Positions 21,570 through 33,449 of a stretch of 64,000 bases of DNA are shown one piece after another. The position numbers and the translations under genes are program-made. Origin of the DNA: Takakia lepidozioides (Eukaryota > Streptophyta > Takakiopsida > Takakiales > Takakiaceae); assembly GCA_030704615.1 (NCBI GenBank), contig CM060733.1, positions 60,698,001 through 60,762,000 of the forward strand, in the 5' to 3' direction. Each line of letters starts with the position of its first letter. The stretch's first letter is position 1. The notes under the pieces are model-generated. The model made no database searches, was not told the DNA's origin, and saw nothing but the letters and a program-made list of their open reading frames with translations.

Positions 21570-24460
21570 ATCCAGAGCTAAGTTATACCATTGAACTCTC
21601 CAATCTTTTCTAGTGATACTATACTAGTTTTGCTATGATACATTTTATGCCAACGTTTCATTCTTGATCCAAGGAAGTGAGGATGTAGGATTCTACTCCT
21701 TTGGATAATATAATATGAGGATAGAACTACATGAAAGAGGGAAAAACTTATGAGAAGAGGTCTGGTATGCACTCCCTTACGGGGTGAGTGCATACCACAC
21801 TCACTCCGTAAGGTTCTGCCATGCCAAGGGATTGGCTGGTGGGTCCCTCTCTCTCCCTCTCTCCTTCTCCCTCTATAACTCTTTGGATTTCATCTGGCCT
21901 TAACCTTTTGAGGTTATTTAGTTTTTCATCCCAACCTTTTTCATCCAAATCTGGATGATATTATTATAGGATGATGAAACTTAATGTACAGAAAGCTTGG
22001 TTTACCATCTATTTCTTTCATCTAAACTGGATGAACTACATGAATAATGGTTACCTATTTTAAAATCCAAAAGAATAATAAAACTACCATCATAAATGAT
22101 GGCAGTTATTAAACCTAAGCCTATACCATAACCCTAAAAGATACATTTTTATTGGATGTCATCCATTGACAAAGTGCTTCTCTTGATAAAATGTGATTTT
22201 TCATCCACCCTGGATGAGAAATCGGGAAGTTGTGCCCTAAGCAGGCCGACACATTTCACAGCACTGAACTCGTGCTTCAGTGAACCTTGATGATGCGCCG
22301 TGTAAACCTGCTCCCCTGCTGCTACATGGTACTCGTGATGGCTGGCTCTTGGGATGCGCATTGGCGGTTTGACAGATTCCTCTCTGGCAGACGACAACGC
22401 GATGATCGCTTTGCTCAGAAACTCATGGTTCTTTATTTTGCAGCGACGCTTTTACTCCTCATTGGGAAGTACTCTATCCCTATTTATCTACAGATTACAT
22501 GTTGCTCTCTTTTTGTATGAGCCATTCTCTATCTGTGAATGCTTCTACTTTGATTGCGTTCTGTTGGAGACGATCTGTTGGACGCCATGGCGCAGGGCAT
22601 ACCACAAACACTCAAGGTTTTTTGAGTTTACCCTTGCTTGAATTGTGATCTGTACATGCTTTAGAATTCAACACTGACATGGATAGCAACTGTGAAGACC
22701 TGCCACTCACCTGCTGCATCCTCACTAACACACATCGCTATGTGGTGGTTTTTGGGACGGGCACAGGTGAGGGTCTTCACTTGTCTTGATTTCTTGAAGC
22801 TTGCAGCTCCTGTTCTTGCAAATGTGGATACTGCTACTGCCTAAGCTGCTGATGCCATTTGCTGTTTCAAACTGCCACCATGCTGCTTCAGACCTGCTCC
22901 AAGATGGCTCCAATGAGGATCTGCTTCTCTCCTTACCCCTGTTTTTGGTTTTTTACAACCACATTTGCATGTGTAGGAGTTAAGCTATGAAGGGTACAAG
23001 GGTACAAAATAGCAATTATTACTCTGACTGCTCTGATACTTGGCTCTGAAATGAAACTTCTTGGTATGACTTTGATGGATCAAAAGGATAGGCTCTGATA
23101 GATAACACACATTCTTCAAGGCCCTCATATCATTTTGGTTTCATGGCTTGATAATAAACAGGGTTCTGATCTGCTCTTTCACCTTGGCAGAACTATTTTA
23201 TGAGGCCTTAAAATACCATTCTAGGCCTATACCTGCTTAAGGGGGCTCAACCCTGTTGTTTCTTCTTCCTTTTTAAGAATCTTGCTTGTATCTTGGTTCT
23301 GAAACATCAACTTCAAACCAGTACTGTTTCTTAGGGAAGTGAAATGATCAAGACCTGGATTTTGTTTGCCTTGGCCCGTTAAAGACTCTCAATTTAAAGG
23401 CCTGGCTGCAGGCAGGGTTCTTCTGAGTTTCTTTGTTAACTCAGATCTTTGGAGGTTCTAGAATACCACTCAAGACCTAGATCTGTTTTGGAACACTCAA
23501 CCTTGCATAGGTTTCATGTTTGTGGTTTGGCATTGATACATCACCAAACTAGCTTTGGAACGAAACCTCTCAGCTTGACTCTGTTGTGTCAAACAGGTAC
23601 GCCTTGTTTAGGGAACACACACACTCATTAAGGCTCTCATAGCAGTCTGAATTTGAGGGCTGATAGCAGGCAAATTTGAGATAATTTGCCTTGCTTCTGT
23701 TTTATGATTCCTGCTTGTGACACGACACTGAAACGTCACCTTCAGGCCAGCAATAGCCTCTAGGGAGAAGACTTGTTCAAAACCTGGATGTTGGCATGCA
23801 GCCTCATGATATATACCATGTCTTTAACCATGCCAATAGGGCAAGAGGAAACATGATGTAAACCAGCAAATGCTTAAGGCATATTTGTTTGAATGTTTCA
23901 AACTCAACTTGAATTGTTTTTTAGCATGAGTCTTGGGGACTGTCCCAAGACCTGCAATCTGGTTTTCACAACTTGTTTTGCTAAGGTGTTGTGTCTACTT
24001 GCAAATACTTAAGGCATGAATGGCTGGCTGTTTCAACTTGAAGTGCTATGAGCTTGATTCTGGGAAATATCCCCAAACCTGCAATCTGGTTTTTGAAATG
24101 AGTTTGAAATGAGGTTTTGAAATGATGGTGCAAACTATGGTGCTTTCATGATATGATTGACTTGGAATCCCACCCTCCCACCCTGTTTTTTCAGAGACCC
24201 TGAAATGTAATGGGGTATTCAAATGAGATTGTAAACATGAAAGGGAATGTTAGATGGTGCCCTGTAAAGGGCTGTTTTGTCTTTCAATGACAATGACCTT
24301 AGCGGTCTTGTCCATGTCTTGACATGACATGTATATCTTCCCTCTCTTTATCTGATCAGTGTACTTAGTGGTTTTTGTACACACCATCTACCCTTACCCT
24401 TCTCCTTTTCACCTTCTCATTTTGATATATTGACAAACGTTCTCGGGGGGCCTTGACAGA
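21570..24460. other. Gene-poor stretch with diverged internal repeats
   Basis: No gene is supported. Between 23,030 and 23,780 there are diverged direct repeats about 430-540 bp apart: the phrases tctgaaatgaaacttct / ttggaacgaaacctct and tctgaaacatcaacttca / actgaaacgtcaccttca. This suggests an old tandem duplication. Confidence 0.4.
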
Positions 24461-25283
24461 AAGTCACCAAAGGAGGTCCTAGCTGGAATGAGGACCTCAT
24501 AGCCCTGGGGTATCAGTCCCCACTACCTCCTCCAATTCCTGTTGTGCAGGCAACCCTCGCACAAATCACACCAAGTGACTTCCATGCTGCATTGCAAAAG
24601 ATGGATACTGAGGCCTTGGAAAATTCAGGTGATGAAAACCCCGTGTTACTACTTGAAACCTTGGCTTTGGAAAATTGGGTTGCACTTGGCATCATGGCAA
24701 ATAAGAATGGCAGGTACCTGGAGAAGCTCCAGGAATTCAATACTAAAATGATTGAGGTACTGGAAGATGATGCCGAGGAGCTGATACAATGGGAAAAGAA
24801 GGGATCAGCCATTGAGGCAGCTCTTAGAATGGCAAACCCAGAAGATGACCAGACTGTCTCTACGCAGAAATCTGCAAACACATCTGAAAAAGACTTCATC
24901 CCTTCTGTAAGTAATCACCCAATCCTTGGGCACATGATTTTACCGGATGAAGAAAAAGAGGCAGTGAGAGAATTCTGTGAACAAGTAGAAATCTCACAAG
25001 TGGAACAAGAAAGGGCAGCAGGTGCCACTCCTGGAAATCTGCAGTTTGTCCCTTGGTTGCCTCCCCGTGCAGTTGAATTAGAGGTTGCCAATAACGACCA
25101 CATGATGTGGCACCCACATGCTAATATCAACTTATTGGCACCCATTTCTATTGAAATGTGGGTCAAATGGGGCAACATAACTCCTGCTGAACGCAATAGA
25201 TGTGCACATGATGCTAAGGAGGGAACTGATTCAAGTCCTTTACTGTTTGATCTGAGTTCCATATCTCCAGCCACCTTATTTTT
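24461..25283 (+). CDS. Unrecognised acidic, helical protein segment (exon)
   Basis: After an acceptor-like ttgacag the frame reads KVTKGGPSWNEDLIALGYQS. It stays open through a helical acidic region (YLEKLQEFNTKMIEVLEDD, EELIQWEKKGSAIEAALRM) to ANNDHMMWHPHANINLL and ISIEMWVKWGNITPAERN. There is no good ATG, so this looks like an internal exon. Its 3' end overlaps the last exon of the minus-strand gene at 25,214-26,462. The family is unknown to me. The same-strand segments at 26.9-27.5 kb and 29.2-31.2 kb could belong to the same gene. Confidence 0.45.
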
Positions 25284-26462
25284 GTTTGTGGGTCGACCAT
25301 CGATATGGCCAGCCGGTGCAATTTCTCCTGCTGCATCTCCGGATGCACATGCTTGTCATAGTGTGTTTTGATCTGCTGAAGGAACTCAGAACCAAGTCCA
25401 GGATCTACTATTCTAAGCTGCTTTCCGAAGGCGGACATCAATTTGGTTCTTCGCATTTCAAACTCCTTCTTTATTGCAGCTTCCACACCCTTTGATGTCC
25501 TTAGTTCCTCTGGTGTAGTGCGGTAATATTCGGATTTTCCCTTCTCAGCTGCCTCTGCCAGTTTTTGCTGCATTGATTCAAGTAGCGATTAGCACCGAAG
25601 GGACTACAAACATGTATTCAAAAAGTAAACTGAGTACAGACTCGGGCTTACCGCATACATGTACTCCAGAAACGCCTCTCGTGTCAAAGAATACCAAGTG
25701 TCTGCAGCTCTTCCTGTTTCGCACTTCTTGATTATATTAGGTGGGAGTACTATCCGAAAATCATCCAGCTTCATCAGACCAATCCTCTGAATTCGGAATA
25801 GTGTGTGGACCAAGCTTGTTGTCACATGCGATTTCTCTGTCGTTCTGCAAAAACATTGGAAACATTGCATTCCTTAACACTGTTTTTTGGGGATTAATAA
25901 GACACTACAGAGGGAATGAAATCTCCTGGATGACTTACTTGTTCACGTCGTGCATAGCTGTAAGAAGCCTAGCGATGTCGTTTCCAGGATCCAAAACCAT
26001 TGCCTCCACAGCAACATGCTTGTCTTTGTCTTTCGCATGGTGTTTCTGAATGTATCCCATCCATGCCAGCAATCGGTGGTTGTCGTCCCAGACGTAGAAC
26101 ATGTGATTGCAGAATTGCTGGGTGTTCTTTCCCATCATGAGGCCCAGCTCGAACTCCTCATTGGCATCTTTCCAGCACTCATCCCAGATATCACTGATCT
26201 CTGGAGACACTAATGTGCTTTTCCCATTTATATCCGTCAGTGACACATAAAAAACTTGTGCAACAAGTCTATATCCATGCACAAAATCACTCTCCAATTT
26301 TGTTATGTCATGGGAAAGAGGTGGATGCACAACAGGCATTGATATCATCCGGCACAGAGGGATGTCCAGACGCCCTCCAGATACGAGCATGTCCCTTATA
26401 ACCTCCTGAGAGTTTACCTTCTGGAATGACATGAGTTCTTTCACCTTGTCAAGGTAGTGCAC
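25214..26462 (-). CDS. Unrecognised spliced gene, three intact exons
   Basis: Exons 25,939-26,462, 25,652-25,844 and 25,214-25,567 join in frame through canonical GT-AG introns (gtaagt / ttgcag and gtaagc / atgcag) with no stop or frameshift, about 358 codons. The first methionine in the frame is at 26,432 (MSFQKVNSQEV), so either it starts there or an upstream exon is missing. Recognisable phrases are FCNHMFYVWDDNHRLLAWMG, AADTWYSLTREAFLEYMYA and IKKEFEMRRTKLMSAFGKQL. The last exon is rich in charged helices. No family comes to mind. The intact splicing argues that it was coding recently. Confidence 0.55.
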
Positions 26463-26717
26463 TTCAATCAGCTTTGCTTGTGTAGATTGTGCTGAATTGT
26501 TTCACACCATTCATAGTGAGTTTCTTTGAGACAAAGTGATGGTCGTTACCGCCGTTCACTATTTGCATATTACTCAGTCAGAATTGAATGGCATCGTGCA
26601 GAAAACTGTGAGGTCGAAGCCTACAGGATCAGAGGGGAAAAGATCTGGAGATGGGGACGAGTCCGGAAAAAGCTCAGAGAATACAGATGAAGCTCAATAA
26701 AAAAAGAACCTATTGCT

Positions 26718-27550
26718 GTGGCATGGCCACTAAGGACCTTCTACTACAAGCTCTGTGACAAAGGTGAGAACCTTACCTTGAGGACCAAAAATGACTTGCC
26801 GACTGGTTCGGCCAGATCCAAAAATCACAAGAGTCAACTCTTCAATTGGCATCGTCCCTTCATAAGATGTAACTGTGGACAAGGAGGGGCACCCTCTTCT
26901 TGCATTGGGAGTGTTGCTTGGTTTGACCATATGGTATGGTATATGCTGAACAATCTGATTGTGTTCTTCCCTGATGATGCCTATCCTTCGGTGCAAACCA
27001 AGTATTACAGCTTTCTGGTGTGGATCATGCGGGCTGCCAGATCTGCTGCACTGGCACAAATTACCTTCCACATGACCCGGGGGTTCATAATGGAAGCAGC
27101 TTGTGAATTCTCAATTGACCCCCAAGCCAAGTTGCTTGCGAAGTTAGGAGAATCCAAGGGGGCCAGATACATTGAGAAACTTGTGAAACCTGGGTCTTTT
27201 TCAGACAGCCTTCCCAGGCCACAATTCAATAGCTACAAACGGCAACGTATGGAGGGGATTTGCAGCTTGAAAAACGCGCCGTCATTGTGCTGGATCAGAC
27301 TTTGAAAGACTTGAACATTTTGATTGTTTCCCCTCCCCAAATGTCATTGGAGGCATACATAAGGAAGTGGAGAGGTCTCACCTGGAGATATTGTTTTTTC
27401 CGGGAGTTCTCCAAAGATGGTAACATTTTACGGTCCAACGACTTTGACAGTCAGGTTGGAGGAGAGTGGGCCATGATGCGAGTTGTGTATAGGTGCAATA
27501 TCATACTGGAAACTCTACTGCACTTTTTGAGAAATAATAAGGCTTCATAA
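26718..27550 (+). pseudogene. Unrecognised protein segment, two frames
   Basis: One frame (about 26,900-27,260) reads WFDHMVWYMLNNLIVFFPDD, then TKYYSFLVWIMRAARSAALA and HMTRGFIMEAACEFSID. Near 27,260 the sense passes to another frame (RAVIVLDQTLKDLNILIVSP, then WRGLTWRYCFFREFSKDGN) and stops at 27,550, just before the palindrome array. A frameshift or an unrecognised intron lies between them. The function is unknown. Confidence 0.4.
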
Positions 27551-27576
27551 GGATTGTAATCATAGATCCAAATTGA

Positions 27577-29000
27577 ATGTCGTTGACGACATTCACTTCT
27601 TTGTCTGAGTCATTCTTAAGCGAGAATTTGAATTCACCTGGATTAGGAGCTTAGGGTGTATTTATAGTGTCCCTGATTAGAATTGATAATGTCCCTGAAT
27701 GGCGTTGACGACATTCACATCCAGAGTTGTTAAGAGGTCCTCAGAGATATGTAAGTTTTTGTAATGTCCATAGAGTTTACAGTGAGGGTTCCTCACTCCA
27801 GTTTGTTGAATGTCAATGCAGACATTCAGTTGTTCTGCAATGCTTTTGCCTCTTGCGAGAAATCTTAAGGCTTGATTAGCTGTGTTATCAGAAATCCAAA
27901 GTGAATGTCGTTGACGACATTCACTTCTATGTCTGTGTCATTCACCAGCAACAATTTGAATTTACATGGATTAGGAGCTTAGGGTGTATTTATTGGTTCT
28001 TTGTTCGGAATTTTGTGAATGGCGTTGACGCCATTCACATCCAGTGTTATTATGAGGTCCTCAGTGTTATGTACGTTTTGAATGTCCATTGAGTTTTTAG
28101 TGGGGGTTCCTTACTCGAGTTTCTGAATATCGTTGCCGACATTCAGTTTCCATCCAATGATTTTGCCTCTTTTGAGAAATCATTAGGCTTGATTAGCAGT
28201 TTATTCACAAATCCAAAGTGAATGACGTTGACGACATTCACTTCTATGTCTGTGTCATTCCAAAGCGAGAGTTTGCATTCACGTGGATTAGGGTGTATTT
28301 GCAGTATCATTGAATGGAATTTTTTGGATGGCGTTGACGACATTCACATCCAGAGTTGTTAAGAGGTCCTCAGAGATATGTAAGTTTTTGTAATGTCCAT
28401 AGAGTTTACAGTGAGGGTTCCTCACTCCAGTTTGTTGAATGTCAATGCAGACATTCAGTTGTTCTACAATGCTTTTGCCTCTTGCGAGAAATCTTGAGGC
28501 TTGATTAGCTGTGTTATCAGAAATCCAAAGTGAATGTCGTTGACGACATTCACTTCTATGTCTGTGTCATTCACCAGCAACAATTTGAATTTACATGGAT
28601 TAGGAGCTTAGGGTGTATTTATTGGTTCCTTGTTCGGAATTTTGTGAATGGCGTTGACGCCATTCACATCCAGTGTTATGAGGTCCTCTGTGTTATGTAC
28701 GTTTTGAATGTCCATTGAGTTTCTAGGGAGGGTTCCTTACTCGAGTTTCTGAATGTCGTTGCCGACATTCAGTTTCCATCCAATGATTTTGCCTCTTTTG
28801 AGAAATCATTAGGCTTGATTAGCAGTGTATTCACATATCCAAAGTGAATGACGTTGACGACATTCACTTCTATGTCTGTGTCATTCCAAAGCAAGAGTTT
28901 GCATTCACGTGGATTAGGGTGTATTTGCAGTATCATTGAATGGAATTTTTTGGATGGCGTTGACGACATTCACATCCAGAGCTGTCGCGTGGTCCTGAGA
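27577..29000. repeat. Array of about 14 palindromes at about 105-bp spacing, with 628-bp higher-order repeat
   Basis: The dyad tgaatgtcgttgacgacatt with variants begins at about 27,577, 27,701, 27,806, 27,902, 28,017, 28,127, 28,221, 28,325, 28,437, 28,531, 28,646, 28,750, 28,849 and 28,953. Spacings are 94-124 bp, mean about 106. Equivalent units recur 624-631 bp apart (27,902 and 28,531; 28,017 and 28,646; 28,221 and 28,849), so six short units make one higher-order unit, duplicated at least twice with few differences. Each centre is a gttgac or gttgcc core inside a gaatg..cattc inverted repeat. Confidence 0.9.
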
Positions 29001-29215
29001 GCTCCTTGGAGCAGTTCTCAGAGCCATTTCATTCCTTGTTTTTTTCATTCTGTGCTACTTGCATCTTACTCACTTCGCGCTTTGGTGGGTTGGGATTTAT
29101 CTCCTGTTTAACAAGTACACGAAATATGTGCTTATGGAAGGAAATCACCTGAGCGGTATTCCAGACTATCTTGACATGTGGTCAGACCCACAAACGATCC
29201 AACCATGTATACTGC

Positions 29216-31234
29216 AGGGATATTGAAGGACTGGAGTCCTCCTCACTTCATATACTGTGGCTGGTACCTTGACTGCCCACCGGAGCACACGACCTTTCAA
29301 GAACAACACATGAAATATTTGAACAATAATGTTGAGATGTTGGCGCCTCTGACTGACGAGTAGTACCAAAGAAACATAGCAAATTGGCTGCCAAGGAGCC
29401 TGATGCTCAGGGAACGCCGCAGAAGGGAAAGAAGGCGGGCCGCAAACCAAAAGACAAGGCTCCTGATGTCATAGCCATCTCACCAGCAAAGCCAAAGGAC
29501 AAAGACAAGTCCAAAGAGAAGGAAAAGGAAAAGGACAAGGGGAAGGAGAAAGAAAAGGAGATGGAGAAGGAAAAGGAGAGTGGGCAGGACTTCATTGCTG
29601 GAAGATATACCCGCACAGTTCAGTGCGTGTTCGATGCCGCACCCTTCCAGTTCTGATTTGGCAGGAGAGATTAAAATTGTCAATGAGGTTTGGCTGGCGA
29701 TGATGCAGAGTCGAAAGAGAGGATACACTGGGGTGCCTTCGCCTACCTGGGACAACATAATCTCATTCCTCAATCTGGTGAGAATTCCAGTTTCTTTCCT
29801 TTTTCTCTGAAAGTTTCATTGGCAGTATTTCAGTCTGGTTCTTTGAACACATTCTTGCCATCGTTCTTAAAATAAACATGTCTGTTGCAGGTGAGCACTG
29901 GTCCCACCTTCGTGTGCGGTGTGCAGAAAACATATGCGGCTGACATTGTCATTCTCGATATCCCGGATGGCCAGCCTGTGCCAAAGGTTCTTCCAAAGGG
30001 CAAGACGCTAGGCTGGAACAAATTCGAGGACAACTACTGGAGCTGGGTGTTCGGGTTCTGTAATAATTTCCTCTCTGATGCAGGGACACTTCTGCTTTTT
30101 CAGTCATGTGACAAAGATAGTCGTCGGTCATTGGCATCATACTTGAAGTCTTCAGGGTTTGAAGTTTTGCGCACATGGGATTGTGTGAACAGCCTCTACT
30201 TTGTGAAAGGGGGTTTCCCTGGTCAGCTGGTATGCCATCTCCCTTCTGTTTGTGCTTTCATGGTGAGTTTCAATGTTCTCTGCAGCTCCACTCTAGAAGA
30301 ATCTGTCATGATCGACACCGATCATCACCGATTCGTGATAAAAATGATTGTTTTATGCCTGAGTTCTGAATAGCCGGTGTACACACTTCTACTATAGATT
30401 GTGTTTACCACACTAACCTGCTATCTTTGGCAGACAAGGATGTTCGAGGCGATCTACTTGCGGAGGATTCGCACCTCAAAGACACCATCCTCCATCCGTA
30501 GCTTTGAGATTTCTGACCAGGGTTGTTTCGTCAACCCCCCCTATGAGCCGCATGTCGATGATATTTTGTACAACTTCATGCAGTCTAGTCAGGCTCTGAA
30601 GAGACCAGATGGCACTCCCTGGAGAGGTGCAAAGGAAAAATCCCCTGCGTTCATGCAAATACTGCTGGAGTCATGCAGCCACCACTCTGCACGGGTGGTC
30701 GATCTTTCTGTGTCCACAGGTTCGTTCTCTCCCTTCCAAATTGATTTTCTTTCACCAGTTCCATCTGCTTAAATCCCCCCCACCAAACTGTTCATGTCCT
30801 CCTGTCTGGTGCAGGAGCAACTTACCATGCATGCAAGGCAGGCGGAAGAAGCCTTTTTGGCATGGAGGGTGATTCTGACCTCTACAACACAGTGCTCCTC
30901 CCCCTTTTGTCTGGCTCCACTTCAGGCACACAGACTGATCGGATTCAAATTTGAAATGATGACGATCCCGAAGATAAGCAGGTTGACAATGACTTTTCAT
31001 GTGCGTAAGTGCTAAACCCACTTTGGGAGCCATACTCAATTTCTCAATAACATCAAAGTTACAGTAATAATTTTTTCAGGCTGTCTTTCAGGAAAGGCAG
31101 CGGTGGATCTTCAGGAGATACAGTCATTTGTGGCGAGTCTGTTTTTCGACAGCCCCCTTTCCAATTTTCTGCTTCCTGATTATGCCGAAGCAATGGCACT
31201 TCACGCGGCCGAGTCCCTATCCCCTGACTTTTAA
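29216..31234 (+). pseudogene. DNA methyltransferase-fold gene with altered catalytic motif
   Basis: Coding parts: 29,216-29,347, 29,350-29,655 (long Lys/Glu linker), 29,656-29,777, 29,891-30,229, 30,434-30,719, 30,815 to about 30,957 and about 31,080-31,234 (stop TAA). The junctions at 29,777/29,891, 30,229/30,434 and 30,719/30,815 are canonical and keep frame. Exon 4 has DIVILDIPDG, where amino-methyltransferases have D-P-P-Y, then WSWVFGFCNNFL and GTLLLFQSC. Exons 5-6 have VVDLSVSTGATYHACKAG and SLFGMEGD, matching the AdoMet-binding block 'DLFAGSG' followed by G.E.D. This resembles N6-adenine/N4-cytosine methyltransferases. Apparent frameshifts near 29,350 and 29,655, and a TGA near 30,957, suggest decay. 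Loss of DPPY suggests no catalysis. A nuclear or transposon-associated role is inference. Confidence 0.55.
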
Positions 31235-31239
31235 CTGCC

Positions 31240-31850
31240 CGGCCGTAGGTGTAGCCAGCGTAGATCCGGAGTTCTTAAATACTTAGACTTAGATGCAGAG
31301 GAAGCGGGGATACATTGTATTGACTCTAAGTCAGACTGAACTATGTTCTTTTAATATTTTGTTTCATCCTCTTTGGAAAACGTTGAATCCCCTTCCTCCA
31401 CCGTAGTTGTTCCTTTGGAAAGAAAAATAATCAAAGAATCAACTACCATTTAAATTGCAATATGTATGAATCCATCTCACAAACCTCCCTCACTCTTGTC
31501 ATATCCATTTTGCTTTCATCTACAGTGTATTCATGCGTGCTCCATTCATTAATGTTTTCCTTTGTTCAACATCCATTGTACATTCATCCTCTGTACTCTT
31601 TAATCCACCCCACAAACCTATCACACTCATGTCATATACGTTGTGCATTCGTCTAAAGTTTTAGTCATGCATCTTCTTGTCATAAATGTTTTCCATTGTT
31701 CAACAACCATTATACATTCATCCATTTGACTCTTCTCCATCCCTCATTCATCCATCTACATTCATTTTTCACACTCATCCATATGTTTATCATCCAACTG
31801 TACATTCATCCATCATTTATTCATCTGTTGCTTTCAGGTGGGAATGACCA
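31240..31850. other. Spacer with degenerate cattcatcca repeats
   Basis: No gene is supported. From about 31,460 to 31,830 the sequence is full of imperfect cattcatcc and tccatctaca units, a decayed minisatellite. It divides the methyltransferase-like gene from the GC-rich start of the SET/TNP2 region. Confidence 0.5.
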
Positions 31851-32334
31851 TTGCCTTTTATTATGTCGTCCAGCTTGTTTCCGCGGTAAAGGGTGCCAAT
31901 CCGCGGGAATACACTCCACTTCTTCCTGGGCGCGTGGTGACGCGGCCTTCAAGTGTGATGACGTGGAGTGAGCCCCGTGATGTGGCATTGGCGCAAGGTG
32001 ACGTGGCGTGAGCGCAGTTGCGCTCACGCGCTCACGTGACCAGGCTCACGCCGAGGCATCCCTGGTCCAACCACATCCACCTTTGACCCCCCCGACAGGA
32101 TTGAGTGTTGGTGCACTAAGTGTTGGGAACGGATACCGCCGGGCGGCACCAGACCACCGAGGCGGCGACCGCATGTTGTCGAAAAACATTACAAGAAGAA
32201 CAAGATTGCGGATGCGGCAAAGGTGAGTGTTTTTCCCACCTCTCTCATTAACATTCATTCAAGGTACATTTAGGTTTATCTAATAATATAGTATGATTGG
32301 TAAGCATACATGAATCAAAATTATGACATAAGTA

Positions 32335-33432
32335 TTGATGCGTCGTTCACTACGCACATTGCAGCCACGACTTGATGCCCAAGCTCGCAATCACATTGCA
32401 CAGGAGGCATTTTGCGCCGGATTACTTACAGAATTTGTGCCAGAGCATGTGCCCGATGTGACCAATTGGTTCCCCCAGCAGCACGTAGATGAGATGCGTA
32501 GGGTCGAGGGGTATCGTAGGTGTCGTAGGTGTTATGGCCGGCGACGAGCAGCCCCCCCCCCCCCCCTGTTTCTTTGCCTAATCGGCTGCACCTCCGACAT
32601 TACATCCTCAACCACCTCCACTTTCATCTCCTCTGCCAGCAGTACCACCTCCACCTTCACCACCACCACCACCTCAACCTCCACCTCCACGTGCATGTGC
32701 CCCCCGAACCCCTAGGAGGGGTTGGCTTTGCCCTAGGTTTCCTCCCCTTCGGCTTGGGCGGCCTGAGCCGGATCCTCGCCCCCGATGGGAAGCGCATATG
32801 ACTATGTTACTAAGGACCGTCCAGCCTCGTTGTTGGGGGAATCATCTCGACCCTCCCACCCCCATCCGAGAAAATGTGGAGTTCGAGTATTGGGGAGACG
32901 GTATGTTGTGAGAGCCGCTACAGACCCTGCTATGGGTTGGGGTTTATTCACGGTCAATGATATTGTGGTTCCTCCTTGGAGAAACAGCATGGTGGACTTG
33001 TTTCCTTACTACGGTCCATACTACACCTCCGCGGAGTTCCGTACATTACGCCTCGAAGCCCCATACATCCTACCCTATATTTCGTGTGTCAACGGACAGG
33101 ATGTACGTAGACGGGGGTTGTCTCCTATTGAGGTCAGATTTTGTGATGGTGACCCCGACATCTTCAGCAATGTTGTTGGGCTGGTCAATAGTTCTTTTGG
33201 TCATCCTAGGATAACCAATGTAGTATGGGACGAACGAAGCGATGGGCATGAGAGCTTTTGTGGTCATACGTCAGTATACTGTGAGGGGATGCACATGTTT
33301 GTGATGAATGTGCTAGTAGGACTATTAGGGCTGGCAGCGAACTATTTGCATCATACGAGTTCTCCCGGGATGATTGGGACCTCCGATTACAGCGTGAGTA
33401 GGATGTGTATGATAGAAATAGGGTTCCTTTGA
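32335..33432 (+). pseudogene. SET-domain protein ORF within the CACTA block
   Basis: The N-terminal reading (32,335-32,550) is RTLQPRLDAQARNHIAQEAF and similar, then a proline-rich linker (32,560-32,760, other frame). The SET core is at 32,880-33,390: RYVVRAATDPAMGWGLFTVN (the GxGLF entry motif), FSNVVGLVNSSFGHPRITNV followed by VW in place of the 'NHSC.PN' helix, and, after a frameshift near 33,300, IRAGSELFASYEFSRDDWDL with a stop at 33,410, the closing 'I..GEEL..SY'. The three SET blocks are in correct order and spacing. At least two frameshifts make it a pseudogene. It lies upstream of TNP2 in the same orientation. SET domains methylate lysines; activity here is unproven. Confidence 0.6.
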
Positions 33433-33449
33433 GACAGGGATCGCGTAGA

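Noticed and set aside
25895-25915. gacactacagaggg as a CACTA left end
   Set aside because: No G-run or subterminal palindromes follow, and it lies in an intron of the unknown spliced gene.
27577-29000. Regular repeats with spacers, resembling a CRISPR array
   Set aside because: The 'spacers' are themselves repeated every 628 bp, the repeats are palindromes of varying sequence, and the context is plant nuclear DNA.
24461-33432. A giant-virus insertion (methyltransferase-like plus SET-domain genes)
   Set aside because: The genes have canonical spliceosomal introns and lie inside CACTA ends; no viral hallmark gene is seen.
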